Counted from the stretch's first letter, positions 1 through 12,487 are shown. The stretch is 64,000 nt of DNA from Calvatia gigantea (GCA_025093985.1 JACAAK010000008.1:1736001-1800000); one strand, 5' to 3'. The notes: a model not told the origin generated them from the letters alone. A program made the numbers and translations.

Positions 1-986
1 CGTCTGGGTTCGAGCTCATATACTAGCTCCTGGGTTGTCTTTGTTCAGGCCTGTTTCAGCCTACTCCTTGCAAAGTGAGGTGGGAATGCTTAACCAAATG
101 TTACAACCTTAGTCTGATAAGACCTCAGGTTGCAGCTTAGGCTAAGACTTGAGGGTGAGTAAGGGGAGAGGAAACAAAGGTGGTTAAGTGTACCAAATAC
201 AGTAGATGTATGTATACTTAAATAGAGGAAGACATCCAGTTGAATGGATGGAGTAACTACATAAAATGTCTGATCAGGCTGGCATAGTAGTTAACATGAG
301 TCAGAGCTGGAGATCGCTTGACAGGAATAGCTGGAACAGATGTACTAGTAGATAGGAATGCAGATATAGATGGAGTATGACTTGATCGGCAGAAAACCAT
401 AACAACATAGATGAATTGAAATGGAAGAAAAAAAGGTCAAGTCAGTATGAGATTGGCTCAGACCTAAAAACACCAAAGACATAGAACAATTCCTAGGGTT
501 TGCAAACTACTACTGATGCTTCATCAAGAACTTCAGCAAGATTGTAGGACTACTAAACAAGCTTAAAAGGAACTATGTCCTGGAAAGGGTATTATCACAG
601 CTACAGGAAGGAAAATGGCATCTGATTGCATTCACATCACACATACTATCACCAGCTAAACATAACTATAAAATTTATGACAAAGAACTACTAGCTATTG
701 TACATGCTCTGAAAGAATGAAAATACTACCTACTGGATGCTGAGGAAAAATTCAAAATATGGACAGACCACAAAAACCTCAAGTATTACAGAGAACCATA
801 AAAGCTCAATGGACAACAAGCTAGATGGTACCTGTGCCTACAAGACTATGACTTCATTCTACAACACATACTGGGAAAGACAAATATAAAAGCCAAATTT
901 ACTGTCCAGGATACATTAAGTACTAGAAGGATGGAAGGACAAACTAGTCACTATGATCAAGAAAAGCTAGCTACAAACAAAGAAGA
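1..986. repeat. Left copy of a ~2.1-kb tandem duplication of retroelement sequence
   Basis: Positions 1-986 repeat 2192-3110: gag start (minus), 5' untranslated region, LTR, then plus-strand pol. Copy 1 has a full LTR (99-404) but lacks about 135 bp of pol near 565-580. Copy 2 has an LTR shortened by about 185 bp but fuller pol. The junction near 986-992 joins plus-strand pol directly to the 3' end of a minus-strand gag, as expected for a tandem duplication junction. The start of copy 1 lies outside the window. Confidence 0.8.
99..404 (-). mobile_element. LTR of gypsy element A, copy 1 (306 bp)
   Basis: On the minus strand it begins TGTTATGG and ends GTTGTAACA. The minus-strand leader and gag start (the stretch ending at position 1) lie directly inside it. 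It contains the LTR-family words found across the window, such as the ATCCAGTTGAATGGATG block and a TATTTAAG box. It is nearly full length compared with the 308-bp LTR at 15039. Confidence 0.85.
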
Positions 987-991
987 ACGAA

Positions 992-2210
992 ACCCTAGAT
1001 ACAGTTTGTTTGACTTGTGAGGTAGTACCTACTCAGAGTCTTTGGAAAAATCCTTCTGTTCTCCTGGGCTAGTTTCTTCTACTGCTCGGATTTGTACTTT
1101 CTTTGGTGTGGTGCAAACTTTGGTGATGTGACCTGTTTTTCCACAGTTGTAACAGGTTAGCCCCTTGGGCTTCTTGCAGTCCTTGGCAATGTGGCTGAAA
1201 ACACCACAATTGTAGCATTTTGGTTCCCCCTTTGCATTGAAGATGTGGCATCTGCTGCCTATCTCCATTGGTTCTCCTATTCCTCCATAAGTCGTTCTGG
1301 TGTTGGTTTTCTTATCTTCCCAGTATTCTGATGCTTCATACCCCTGTTCCACAGTGAGAATGGCTTCCATCCATTCTGTGTAGGTATCTGGTCTGGTGCT
1401 AGGTGGGTAGCCTATGATGGTGTGGATGATGTCCTACCTGGCATTCTTCTTGAGCAGGAACATTGCATGTTTGTTGTCTGTTTTTGCCTTGCTCTTTAGG
1501 ACTTGGAATTCAATTAGGTAGTCAGCAGTGTTTTTGTTTCCTTGTTTGAACTTCTCAATTTGCCATTCTGCTTTGCTGTTCAAAGCATTGTCAGAGAAGG
1601 TCTTCCTAAAGTCTTTGAAGAATGCTTTCCAATCTACCAAATCTTCTCCGTCTAAGATTTGTGGGGCCTTCATGGCTGCATAAGCTCCTGCTGTTCCTCC
1701 CCTTAGTCTGGCTAAGACTGCTATAGCCTTGTCATCTGCTGAGACTATTTTGTTGAATTTCATGAAGAGTGTCATTGCTCTCCACCAATTATCAAATTTG
1801 GTGCAGGTGCTGTTAAAGAACTCCAGGTCTGGCACTAAGCCTTTCCCATTGGGTGTTGTTGTGGGTACTACTGCATTGTTGGTCATATTGGAACCAGTTT
1901 CTGATTCTGTTTTGTCTGAGCTTGATTCATCTGACCAGTTTCTGATTCTGTTTTGTCCTGAGCTGATTCATTGATTTCTCTGTCCTGGGTTTCTCCTGAT
2001 GGGTTAACTCTCCTCTGCTAGGTTGAGTTCATTTAGAAGTTCTGATAGCGCTTCTTCTTCTACTGGGTTTGCTCCAGGTTCATCATGTATCTCCTCAATT
2101 GGTTCTTCAGGTACTTCAGGGTTTCCTGTTTCTTCTTCATCTAATGTTTCAGATTCATTGTCAGTGACTTTGAGATTTGGTTCTCTATATTCGTCTGGGT
2201 TCGAGCTCAT
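992..2210 (-). pseudogene. Degenerate Ty3/gypsy gag of element A
   Basis: Minus-strand gag opening at 2210 (MSSNPDEYREP). An acidic N-terminal part is followed by a capsid-like region (FDNWWRAMTLFMKFNKI, near 1750-1800) and two CCHC zinc knuckles near 1120-1230 (CYNCGVFSHIAKDC and [14 protein letters not shown]). The frame is broken between 1886 and 2004 and again near 1434, so the product is not continuous. Sequence matching the stretch after gag continues to about 992 and then stops at a duplication junction, so no pol of this copy is adjacent. The same gag family occurs at 8724, 15426, 33977 and 36867. Confidence 0.85.
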
Positions 2211-2288
2211 ATACTAGCTCCGGGTTGTCTTTGTTCAGGCCTGTTTCAGCCTACTCCTTGCAAAGTGAGGTGGGAATGCTTAACCAAA

Positions 2289-2411
2289 TGTTACAACCTT
2301 AGTCTGATAAGACCTCAGGTTGCAGCTTAGCTAAGACTTGAGGTGAGTATACTAGTAGATAGGAATGCAGATATAGATGGAGTATGACTTGATCGGCAGA
2401 AAACCATAACA
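2289..2411 (-). mobile_element. Internally deleted 5' LTR of element A, copy 2
   Basis: Same ends as the LTR at 99-404, but about 185 bp of the interior is missing (junction near 2355). It lies upstream of the minus gag at 2210. To its right starts plus-strand pol of element B, so this is the outer edge where A meets B. Confidence 0.8.
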
Positions 2412-4630
2412 ACATAGATGAATTGAAATGGAAGAAAAAAAGGTCAAGTCAGTATGAGATTGGCTCAGACCTAAAAACACCAAAGACATAGAACAATTCC
2501 TAGGGTTTGCAAACTACTACTGATGCTTCATCAAGAACTTCAGCAAGATTGTAGGACTACTAAACAAGCTTAAAGGAACAATAATATAGGAATGGAGCAC
2601 AGAATATTAAACAGCATTCGACAACCTAAAGAAATGCATCATGGAGAAACTGACCTTAACATTGCCCCAAAGACAGGGACAATTCAGGGTGGAAATCAAT
2701 ATATCAGACTATGTCCTGGAAAGGGTATTATCACAGCTACAGGAAGGAAAATGGCATCTGATTGCATTCACATCACACATACTATCACCAGCTAAACATA
2801 ACTATAAAATTTATGACAAAGAACTACTAGCTATTGTACATGCTCTGAAAGAATGAAAATACTACCTACTGGATGCTGAGGAAAAATTCAAAATATGGAC
2901 AGACCACAAAAACCTCAAGTATTACAGAGAACCATAAAAGCTCAATGGACAACAAGCTAGATGGTACCTGTGCCTACAAGACTATGACTTCATTCTACAA
3001 CACATACTGGGAAAGACAAATATAAAAGCCAATTTACTGTCCAGGATACATTAAGTACTAGAAGGATGGAAGGACAAACTAGTCACTATGATCAAGAAAA
3101 GCTAGCTACAAACAACAGAAGAACAGAACACTGAAGACACTGTCCTGTTATGAGCAGAATTGTTTCTGGAGTCACTATTCATTGAGAAAATAAGGAAGAA
3201 CTCTTGGTGGGAAACAACAGTTACCATGGAACTAGAAAAGAAGGAAACAAGGTTTACAGAACATGACAGTGTTGTCTATAGGGAGAACAGTATATATGTA
3301 CCACCTGATCCAAAGCTGCAAGAAGAAATCCTACAACAGTATCATGATGCCCCAGATACAGAACATCTAAAACAACACAGGATGAGGGAACTCATTACCT
3401 GAAACTACTGGTGGCTGATAATATGAAAAGACATAAGGAAGTATACCCAAGGATGCCAAGTCTGCCAAAGAAACAAGACAAAGATAGCTCCCCTAAAGTC
3501 ACTATTGCACCCTCTTACCATACCTAATGGGCCTTGGGAAGAAATCAGCATCAATTTGATCAGGCCACTACCAGAATCAGCAGGAAAAGATGCAATACTA
3601 GTCATTGTCAACCATTTCACAAAAATAATACAACTTGTAGCAACAAAAATGGATGCCTCCTCCAAGAAAGTAGCATGGATCTATTGAAACAAAATATGGA
3701 AGCTGTACAGAGTACCATGGAAAATACTCAGTGACTGAGGACTACAATTCACATCAGAATTTACAAAGGAGCTATTCAAAGGAATCAAGATAGAACACAA
3801 TTTATCAACAGCATACTACCCACAAACAGATGGACAAACTGAATGCATTAACAGAGAAGTAGAAACCTATCTCCAATTGTACTGCAACTATAATCAAGAC
3901 AATTGGGTTGAATGGCTCCCAATGGCAGAATTCCAGTACAATGACAAACAGTATAGAGGAACAGAGGAGATACCATTCTTTCTAAACTATGAAAGACACC
4001 CATAGAAAGGAAAAGACGGCATTACCACTGACAACCCCACAGCTATGGAGTTCCTGAAACAACTACAGAATGTCCGGGATAATACTACATTAGTACTACA
4101 GTCATATCAGGAGAAGATGAAACAGCAACACAATAGTAGCTGGCTCCATACCAAATTATACCAAATCAGTGATGAAGTATGGCTCAAAAATACAAATATC
4201 CATATCAATCAAGCATCAAAGAAACTAGGCCAAAAAAGGTATAGGCCTTTCCATATCAAGGAAAAGATAGGAGAAGCAGCATATCAGCTTGACCTACTAG
4301 AGGAATGGGCTGTCCATGATGTATTCAATAAACAATTGTTAACTCCAGCAGAGAAAGTGGAATTCCCAAGCCAACTGCACACACTGGCACCTAAACCAGT
4401 GATCATTAACAATGAAGAAGAATACAAAGTCAAAAAGATCCAAGGATGATGAAAACATGGACAGAGATATCAATTCCTTGTATACTGGAAGGGATACAGC
4501 AATGAAAACAATACATGGACAGTGGAGTCTAACTCAGGAAATGCAAAAGAGGCAGTATAGGATTATCTGAAAAGACATCCAGAGGATACCCATAAAAGAG
4601 GGGGCAGAAAACCCAAAAAACCATCAAACA
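2412..4630 (+). pseudogene. Degenerate gypsy pol of element B (RT end, RNase H, integrase, chromodomain)
   Basis: The order matches the pol of element E from the end of RT onward: RNase H (near 2640-3050), integrase zinc-binding region (about 3290-3480), integrase core (3505-3990), and a linker ending in a chromodomain (4400-4560, EEYKVKKIQG then a decayed YxFLVxWKGYSNE block). Many in-frame stops interrupt it. One, TGA at 3685-3687, lies where element D has an Arg codon CGA (22983-22985). Everything upstream of RT is missing here. It is nonfunctional. Confidence 0.85.
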
Positions 4631-4644
4631 AACCAACTTCCTAA

Positions 4645-5655
4645 ACAAACATACCTGCCTCCCAATCTAGCCACATTACTATCTCTTCTCTTGTCCACCC
4701 CAACCCTACTAGAATCTTGTCTGTCCCTTTACCTACTTTAGGCAACAACAAAGCCCCTTTTCCAAGTGGCATCTGTTTCAACATGGCCACAACCCCATCT
4801 CTAGTCCAAGACTTCCTTGAAGACCTACTCAGAGATGTCAGCAATGCCACTAATGCCAAGCTCATCACCATTACAGCTCAAAACAAAAAACTGAACACCA
4901 ATCAACTGATCACACTCTCCATGGCATGCATCACTTTTGCCAATATGTATGTAGGCTTTGAGAACACCTCTGCCTCTACTAGCAAACACATCCCTGCTAT
5001 CTTCTGTGCCCTCACCCAATCACCTCTCACTCTGGCCAAACAAACCTGCATTGACAGCTTGCAAAGCAGAATTGACCTTGCTCTTGAAGTATTTAAGAAC
5101 CTTGACATCACTGAAATCTTCCTAGAACTGGGAGACATTGCCAGCAACCTACTAGGTTGAAACACCCCCCCTGATGACTCCAGTACTGAAGAACTCATCA
5201 ACAGAATCCACTCAACCTTAAAGGAACTTCAAGATACCATCAGCCTACCCAAGACAGTTACCTAAGCTGACACCCCCATGAATGAAGACATTACCATCTC
5301 CATGAGGGAAGAAGTCAATACCCTCTATCGCTTTATTAAGACCATTACCCTGCCACAGATTATCTTAGTTTTTCAGCCACCCACTTGGTTCTACACTGTA
5401 CTGCCCAGTCAAGAATGCAACCAACACTATTGGAACTCAATAATCAGGAACTATTGGAAGGATTTCATGACCACCAAATTCCCCTATCAAGAAGTCCCAG
5501 TCCCTATCCATCAAGATAGCTGAAGCTACTTGCCTGTCTTCTTCATACGATCCAATAATGGAAAATACCTCATAGATGTTACCAAGAAAGCCCTCACTGT
5601 GGCTGTGGTGTATGGTGACTTTGACAAGCTTCCTGAGGCATGAAGCTTAATTGGG
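4645..5655 (+). pseudogene. Third ORF of gypsy element B, unknown function
   Basis: A coding-like region between the chromodomain and the 3' LTR, aligning with those of element E (21380-22373) and element D (24585-33645). The initiator that is ATG in D and E is ATA here. The readable part (4717-5159) is rich in Ala, Thr, Leu and Asn and contains the shared block LITLSMACITFANMYVGFEN. A second block (5278-5522) contains RFIKTITLPQI. I see no signal peptide, membrane span or nuclease motif. I do not recognise the family. Confidence 0.65.
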
Positions 5656-5661
5656 GGGTAA

Positions 5662-5960
5662 TGTTGTAGTTTTCACTGCCTCCATCATATTACTATACTT
5701 GTCTCCATTCTCAATGCATGTTTTACCTATTCCTGTCAAGCAATCTCTGAGTATTGACTCATATACACTACTATGTCATAGTTATCAAATGTTTCATGTA
5801 GTTACCTCCATCCATTCAACTGGATGCTCCTTCATACTTAAGCATACATACACACTCCTATATTTAGTACACTTAACCACCTGGTTCTTCCCCCCTTACT
5901 CGCCCTCAAGTCTTAAGCCTAAGTTGCAATCTAAGGTCTCATCAGACTAAGGCTGTAACA
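5662..5960 (+). mobile_element. 3' LTR of gypsy element B (299 bp)
   Basis: Begins TGTTGTAGTTTTCAC and ends AGGCTGTAACA. It directly follows a polypurine tract (ttggggggtaa, 5651-5661), so it is the downstream LTR of the plus-strand element. Sequence to its right is minus-strand integrase of element C, so B was inserted in C. B's other end is outside or lost, so its TSD cannot be checked. Confidence 0.85.
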
Positions 5961-8320
5961 CATCTGGAGTGTTATGGTACTGTCACAATATCTCCTCTTG
6001 TAACTTTAGATCAGGTGGCACATATATGCTGCTTCTGTTGTAGACAACATGATTGTATTCCAAGAAGTTAGACTCTTCTTTTTGTAGTTCCATTGTGACT
6101 GTAGTTTCTCATTGGAGGTTTTTCCATATCTGTTCCAAAAATGCTGGCTCAATGAATAGCTTTGCTTAGAGTAGGATGGTGTTATCAGTGTTTTCTTCAT
6201 CTTCTTGTCTAGACTGTATCCAATCTTCCCTGATCATGGTGATCAGCTTGGTTTCTGGTTCATCTGGTTCCTGGTATATCCTGGACAGCAGGTCTGCTTT
6301 TGTATTTGTCTTTTCTGGTACATATCATAGGGTGAAGTCATAGTCCTGTAATTGTAGGTACCATCTTGCTTGTCATCTGTTAAGTTTTTGTGGTTCTCTG
6401 TAGTACTTGAGGTTTTCATGATCTGTCCATATTTTGAACTTTTCCTCTGCATCCAATAGGTAGTGTCTCCATTCTTTTAGCATGTGAACAATAGGCAGTA
6501 GTTCCTTGTCATAGATTTCATAGTTGTGTTCTGCCAGTGAGAGTATGCATGACATAAAGGTGATCAGGTGCCATTTCCCTTCTTGTTGTTGTGATAGTAC
6601 ACCTTCTAATGCATAGTCCAACATATTGACTTCCACTCAGAATTGTTCTTGTCTTTGGAGTAGCATCAGAGTTGGTTCTTCTGTGATGCAGCATTTCAGG
6701 TCATTGAATGCAATTTAGTGTTCCTCTCCCCATTCCCATGTAGGAGCCCCCTTGAGCCTGTTCAGTGGTCCTGTGATTTTGCTGAAGTTTTTAATGAATT
6801 GTTGGTAGTAGTTGGCAAAACCCAGGAATTGTTCTACTCCTTTGATATTCTTGGGTTCAGGCCAGTCTTGTACTGATTTGACCTTCTCCTCTTCCATCTC
6901 AATTTGTCTATGTCCTACTTTTACTTCTAGCATGGGAATTTCTTCTACATCAAATATGCATTTTGACTGCTTAAAGCACAGATTGTACTGCTTGCTTGCT
7001 CTAGAAATTGTACCATCCACTCCTTTAGTTGCTCCTTTGTATCTTCCAGAATTGCAAGGTTGTCTATATAGTTTATGATACCATTTTGTAAAAGGTCTTG
7101 GAAGATGCTTGTCATCATTCTGGAAAATGTCCCTGGCAAGTTGCTTAGTCCAAAATACATAACTGTTGGTTCAAAAAGTCCTTTATTGGTAAGGAAGGCA
7201 GCTTTCCACTCATCTTCTTCTTTAATTCTAATGTTGTTGTAGCCTTAGATGATGTCAAGTTTGTTAAAATATTTCACCTTGTCCAGTTTGTTAATCAGTT
7301 CTCCAATTCTCAGTAATGGGGTCTTGTCTTTGATTACTATGTTGTTTAATCATTGGTAGTCCTAGATTAGCTGTTTGGATCCATCCTTCTTTGGAATGAA
7401 GAAGACAGGGGCTGCATATAGGGATTTTGATGGTCTTATTCATCCTAATTTGAGGTTTTCTTTGATGAATGCTCAGAGTTTGTCTTGTTCCTTGACTGTC
7501 ATGTTGTATATGCTGGTATTTATCTTCTTTGGTGTATTATCTATTAAGATTATTTCATGGTCCCATTCTGTTTATTCCAGAAGTTTGCCAAATGTTGTTT
7601 TGTTGTGTTGAATAAATGCATGAATGGCTGGACATAGTCAGGTAGGTCCTCTGGTTTGGTTGGGTCCAGTTCATCTTTTTCTTCCTATAAATCTTCTGTT
7701 GTGGCCATGCTTCAAATTTTGTCTGTGATGTAAATGTTCTGGTGCAGGAATTGGCAGGTTGGTAGACATCAGATAAATTTGATTTTTCCAGTGTTCCAGT
7801 CCACTTCTGGATTGTGTTTGACTAGCCAGTCATGGCCTAAGAATACTTCTACTCTGTCCTGAAGCTATATGACTGATGCCTCAATTTTTTCTGTATGTCC
7901 TTGGATGTCTATTTCAATTGTTGCCATTTCTGTCACTTTGCCTCCTTGATTAGGTGTACCATCTGCATTTAATACCAAGATTTGTTGTCCTAATTTCTTT
8001 GTGGAAATACCTTCTTCATTGACAAGTTTTTTGCTGATGCTGCTGGTAGTGTATCCCAAGTTGACAATAGTGTTTACTGTGACCCTTTTTTCTTCAGTCT
8101 GAATGTCTTCTTTCAGGTTTAGTTCATACTTTCATTTCTAAGGAATCATATAAAATTTGTCTGATATCCTAGATACAAGTTTTTTGACTTACAAGGCAGT
8201 GCCTACTCAGAGTCCTCAGAAAAATCCTTCTGCTCCTCTTGTTCAGCTTCTTTCACTGCTCAGATTTGTACTTTCTTGGGTATGGTACAGGCTTTAGTGA
8301 TATGTCTAGTTTTTCCACAG
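5961..8320 (-). pseudogene. Degenerate gypsy pol of element C
   Basis: Minus-strand order from right to left. Protease is near 8090-7860, with the usual D-T/S-G motif degraded to VNLGYTTSS. RT spans about 7560-6715, including YFGLSNLPGTFSRMMTSIF and a catalytic box YIDN in place of YxDD near 7060. RNase H spans 6700-6370 (LDYALEGVLSQQQEGKWHLI and WTDHENLKYY). The start of the integrase region (VPPD and EEIL blocks) is near 6030-5970. Stops and frameshifts occur throughout and the RT Asp-to-Asn change would kill catalysis. Confidence 0.85.
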
Positions 8321-8325
8321 TTGTA

Positions 8326-8644
8326 TGTTGTGAATTCTACTATTCCCATTGCATCATCATGTCACTTCCCATCTCTGTTTCTACCATGTACCTGTTTCAG
8401 CTATTCTAGTATCAGCAATCTCCAAGCACTGACTCATACTGACTCACATACTACTGTACCATAGTAATCGGACATTTTGTGTAGTATCTCCATCCATTCA
8501 ACTGGATAATCCTCCTTGTATTTAAGCATACATGCACATCCTGTATTTGGTATGCTTAACCATCTATAGTTTCTCTTCCCTTACTTGCCCTCAAGTCTTA
8601 GCCCAAGTTGCAACCTGAGGTTCAGCCAGACTAGAGTCATAACA
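8326..8644 (+). mobile_element. 5' LTR of element D
   Basis: Starts TGTTGTGAATTC and ends GAGTCATAACA. Preceded by the TSD ttgta. Followed two bases later by TGGTTAAGCATC, a candidate primer-binding site that recurs at the same place after the 5' LTR of E and, inverted, at A and C. I cannot name the primer tRNA with confidence. Confidence 0.88.
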
Positions 8645-8723
8645 TTTGGTTAAGCATCACCACCTCACCTTGCAAGAAGTAGGCTGAAATAGGCCTGAAC
8701 AAGAACAACCTAGAAGCTAGTAT

Positions 8724-10117
8724 ATGAGCTTGAACCCAGATGAATACAGAGAACCAAACCTTGAAGTCACAGACTGTCACAACCCATATGCACACTCACC
8801 TGCTTCTTCCACTCATACCCAAACTATATCCCTTTTATATTTTATTTACCATTCACTCTCACCCACTCTCCCCTGTCTCCCTACACTTCATTCTTATTAT
8901 TGACATCTGACATTAATTTCCAATTATCCTCCTTGTACATTTCTCTGGTTGTTATATCTACCCCTGTTTCCATTGCAATTCCTTTTTTCCCATTCATGAT
9001 GTTCCTGTTTCACCTTATTCCTTTAGTTAGTTGCATGTACCCATTGAAGTCATAGTAGTTTCCTTTTGTAGAACCACTCTCCCTCGAGTATATAAACCAT
9101 AGCTACTTCACTTGTAATCCTCAGTCTGAAATCAACTTAGCGACATGCTACTTCTGTTTCACCTCTGCCTCTGTCTCTGTACCTTGCCTCTGTCTCTGCC
9201 TCATCCCTTGTTCTGAAGTTAGGACTACTTATTAGCAGGAGAGTGCAACACATACATTGAAGCCACAGTCCTTCTGAGTTCACCCACTTCACCCACCTTT
9301 GTCTACATTTGCACATAACCCTTGGGCATCTAGACTTCAGTCATCTCACTTGCATGATCTGTACTTAACACAGACAATGAATCAGAGACATCAGACAAAG
9401 AAGAAACAGGGAACCCTGAAGTACCTGCAGAACCAGTAGAACATGACAAACCCAGAGTAAACCCAATAGGAGAAGAAGAAGTGCTATCAGAGCTTCTAAA
9501 CAAACTCGACTTAGCAGAAGAAGAATTAACACACCAGGAGAACCCAGTACAGGAATAGGAGGAATCAGACTTAGATGAATCAAGCTCAGGAGAAACAGAA
9601 ACGAACTCAAGTACCAACTCAGACATAACTGATAACACTGTAGTACCAGCAACCACACCAAGTGAGAAAGGTTTAGTACTAGACCCAGGATTTTTCAATG
9701 GAACTCATACCAAGTTTGATGATTGGTAGAGGGCCATGACACTCTTCATGAAATTCAACAAAATCAGTACAGCAGATGACAAGGCCATAGTGGTCCTAGC
9801 CAGGCTGTGAGGAGGAATAGCAGGAGCCTATGCAGCCATGAAGGCCCCACAAATCTTAGATGGAGAAGACTTGGTAGATTGGAAGGTGTTCTCTGAAGAT
9901 TTTAGGAAAACCTTCTACCTGACAACACCTCCAACAGCAAGGCAGAATAGCAGATTGAAAAATTCAAACAGGGGAACAAAAACACAGCCAACTACTTAAT
10001 TGAGTTGAAGTCTAAAAGCAAGACAAAGACAGACAGCAAACATGCAATGTTCCTGCTCAAAAAGAACACCAACAGGACATCATCCATACTATTATAGGCT
10101 ACCCACCCAGTGCCAGA
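8724..10117 (+). pseudogene. Element D gag, first (5') copy, broken
   Basis: Opens at 8724 (MSLNPDEYREP), is cut after 17 codons by a solo LTR (8775-9370) and resumes at 9371 with the duplicated target cagac. It then follows the gag family (acidic stretch, capsid-like region near 9690-9990) with stops such as TAG at 9727 and TGA near 9808. It has several small frame-shifting indels that its duplicate at 11470-12195 lacks. It ends abruptly near 10117 at a foreign gag fragment and has no zinc knuckles. Confidence 0.8.
8775..9370 (+). mobile_element. Solo LTR (596 bp), second gypsy-like family, TSD cagac
   Basis: Begins TGTCACAACCC and ends GTACTTAACA, flanked by cagac on both sides (8770-8774 and 9371-9375). 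It splits the D gag after 17 codons. The family is unlike the gypsy A-E LTRs and is shared with 10839-11469, 23543-24165, 38387-38972 and the minus-strand piece ending at 40073. It has a TATATAAACC box near 9098 and a pyrimidine-rich CTCTGTCTC stretch near 9165-9205. Compared with its duplicate it lacks about 35 bp near 9030. Confidence 0.92.
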
Positions 10118-10620
10118 CCAGGCATGGGATATGCCTTGAGTCTCTTCCTGGTCGATGCCAGTTTCAAACCAGCGAAGAGCGATGTCAGTGAGGAAGGTGA
10201 GGGCGAAGTTGACCTTGGTGGTATCAGATGTGAATTGTGTAGGGTTAGTGCGGAAGTAGAGTCGACATTGGAAAAGGAAGTGAGGAAGGTCATCGGGGTT
10301 GGCACCACTGAATGGTTCGGGTTCATGGGCCTTAGTATGGGGAGGTTGAGGAGGCTGGGGCGGCTGAGAGTGGGCACGATTGTCTATGGCGTTAGCAAGG
10401 GATCTAATAGCATGGGCCAGAGGGCGATCAAGTCCCCGATGGCTGTGCGGCTCACTAGTGCTTGTTTTATTATCACCATCATCATCATTGTCTGATGGTT
10501 CCTTGGGTTCATTATCGCCTCCAGGCCCATCGCCTCCACCATCATCAGGATTGGGATAAGGGTAATTGGCATATTCTAGACCATTGTTCTGGTCATCGCC
10601 ATAGTTGCCTTGGCCAATCT
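10118..10620 (-). pseudogene. Fragment of gag from a different gypsy family
   Basis: A 0.5-kb minus-strand open reading frame with acidic, Gly/Asp/Pro-rich N-terminal sequence (NPDDGGGDGPGGDNEPKEP) leads into a typical Ty3/gypsy capsid start (EPFSGANPDDLPHFLFQCRL, then YFRTNPTQFTSDTTKVNFAL). It is unlike the gag of elements A-E. It sits exactly between the two copies of the D tandem duplication, with no LTR or target duplication of its own, so it looks like captured filler rather than an insertion. Confidence 0.75.
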
Positions 10621-12195
10621 TAACCATCTATAGTTTCTCTTCCCTTACTTGCCCTCAAGTCTTAGCCCAAGTTGCAACCTGAGGTTCAGCCAGACTAGAG
10701 TCATAACATTTGGTTAAGCATCACCACCTCACCTTGCAAGAAGTAGGCTGAAATAGGCCTGAACAAGAACAACCTAGAAGCTAGTATATGAGCTTGAACC
10801 CAGATGAATACAGAGAACCAAACCTTGAAGTCACAGACTGTCACAACCCATATGCACACTCACCTGCTTCTTCCACTCATACCCAAACTATATCCCTTTT
10901 ATATTTTATTTACCATTCACTCTCACCCACTCTCCCCTGTCTCCCCTACACTTCATTCTTATTATTGACATCTGACATTAATTTCCAATTATCCTCCTTG
11001 TACATTTCTCTGGTTGTTATATCTACCCCTGTTTCCATTGCAATTCCTTTTTTCCCATTCATGATGTTCCTGTTTCACCTTATTCCTTTTAGTTAGTTGC
11101 ATGTCTGGTGTTTCTATCTAGTGGCTGTACCTGGCCAGCATATGAAGTCATAGTAGTTTCCTTTTGTAGAACCACTCTCCCTCGAGTATATAAACCATAG
11201 CTACTTCACTTGTAATCCTCAGTCTGAAATCAACTTAGCGACATGCTACTTCTGTTTCACCTCTGCCTCTGTCTCTGTACCTTGCCTCTGTCTCTGCCCT
11301 CATCCCTTGTTCTGAAGTTAGGACTACTTATTAGCAGGAGAGTGCAACACATACATTGAAGCCACAGTCCTTCTGAGTTCACCCACTTCACCCACCTTTG
11401 TCTACATTTGCACATAACCCTTGGGCATCTAGACTTCAGTCATCTCACTTGCATGATCTGTACTTAACACAGACAATGAATCAGAGACATCAGACAAAGA
11501 AGAAACAGGGAACCCTGAAGTACCTGCAGAACCAGTAGAACATGACAAACCCAGAGTAAACCCAATAGGAGAAGAAGAAGTGCTATCAGAGCTTCTAAAC
11601 AAACTCGACTTAGCAGAAGAAGAATTAACACACCAGGAGAACCCAGTACAGGAATAGGAGGAATCAGACTTAGATGAATCAAGCTCAGGAGAAACAGAAA
11701 CGAACTCAAGTACCAACTCAGACATAACTGATAACACTGTAGTACCAGCAACCACACCAAGTGAGAAAGGTTTAGTACTAGACCCAGGATTTTTCAATGG
11801 AACTCATACCAAGTTTGATGATTGGTAGAGGGCCATGACACTCTTCATGAAATTCAACAAAATCAGTACAGCAGATGACAAGGCCATAGTGGTCCTAGCC
11901 AGGCTGTGAGGAGGAATAGCAGGAGCCTATGCAGCCATGAAGGCCCCACAAATCTTAGATGGAGAAGACTTGGTAGATTGGAAGGTGTTCTCTGAAGATT
12001 TTAGGAAAACCTTCTCTGACAACACCTCCAACAGCAAGGCAGAATAGCAGATTGAAAAATTCAAACAGGGGAACAAAAACACAGCCAACTACTTAATTGA
12101 GTTTGAAGTCCTAAAAAGCAAGACAAAGACAGACAGCAAACATGCAATGTTCCTGCTCAAAAAGAACACCAGACAGGACATCATCCATACTATTA
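10621..12195 (+). repeat. Second copy of a tandem duplication inside element D
   Basis: Positions 10621-12195 repeat 8559-10117: end of the D LTR, leader, gag start, solo LTR and gag. The second copy begins abruptly in mid-LTR at taaccatctatag. The solo LTR was already inside the duplicated unit, because both copies carry it with the same cagac target duplication. So the duplication happened after that insertion. Confidence 0.88.
10839..11469 (+). mobile_element. Duplicated solo LTR (631 bp)
   Basis: Same LTR as 8775-9370, carried along by the tandem duplication and flanked by the same cagac. It keeps a segment around 11105-11145 that the first copy lost. Confidence 0.88.
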
Positions 12196-12487
12196 TAGGC
12201 TACCCACCCAGTGCCAGACCAGACACCTATGCAGAATGGACAGAATCCATTCTTACCATTGGGCAAGAATATGAAGCATCTGAATATTGAGGAGACAGAA
12301 AAACCAGCACCAGAACAACATATGGAGGAATGGGTGAACCCATGGAGATAGGAAGCAGACACCACATTTTCAATGCCAAAGGAGAACCTAAATGCTACAA
12401 TTGCAGTATCTTTGGACATATGGCCAAAGATTACAAGAAACCCAAGGAGTTAACTTGCTACAATTGTGGAAAGACTGGCCATATAAC

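Noticed and set aside
10124..10495. 123-codon plus-strand open frame
   Set aside because: It is antisense to a clear gypsy capsid fragment on the minus strand.
9330..11797. Minus-strand Ser/Leu-rich open frames (98-122 codons) seen identically twice
   Set aside because: They are antisense shadows of the duplicated D gag, identical because of the tandem duplication.
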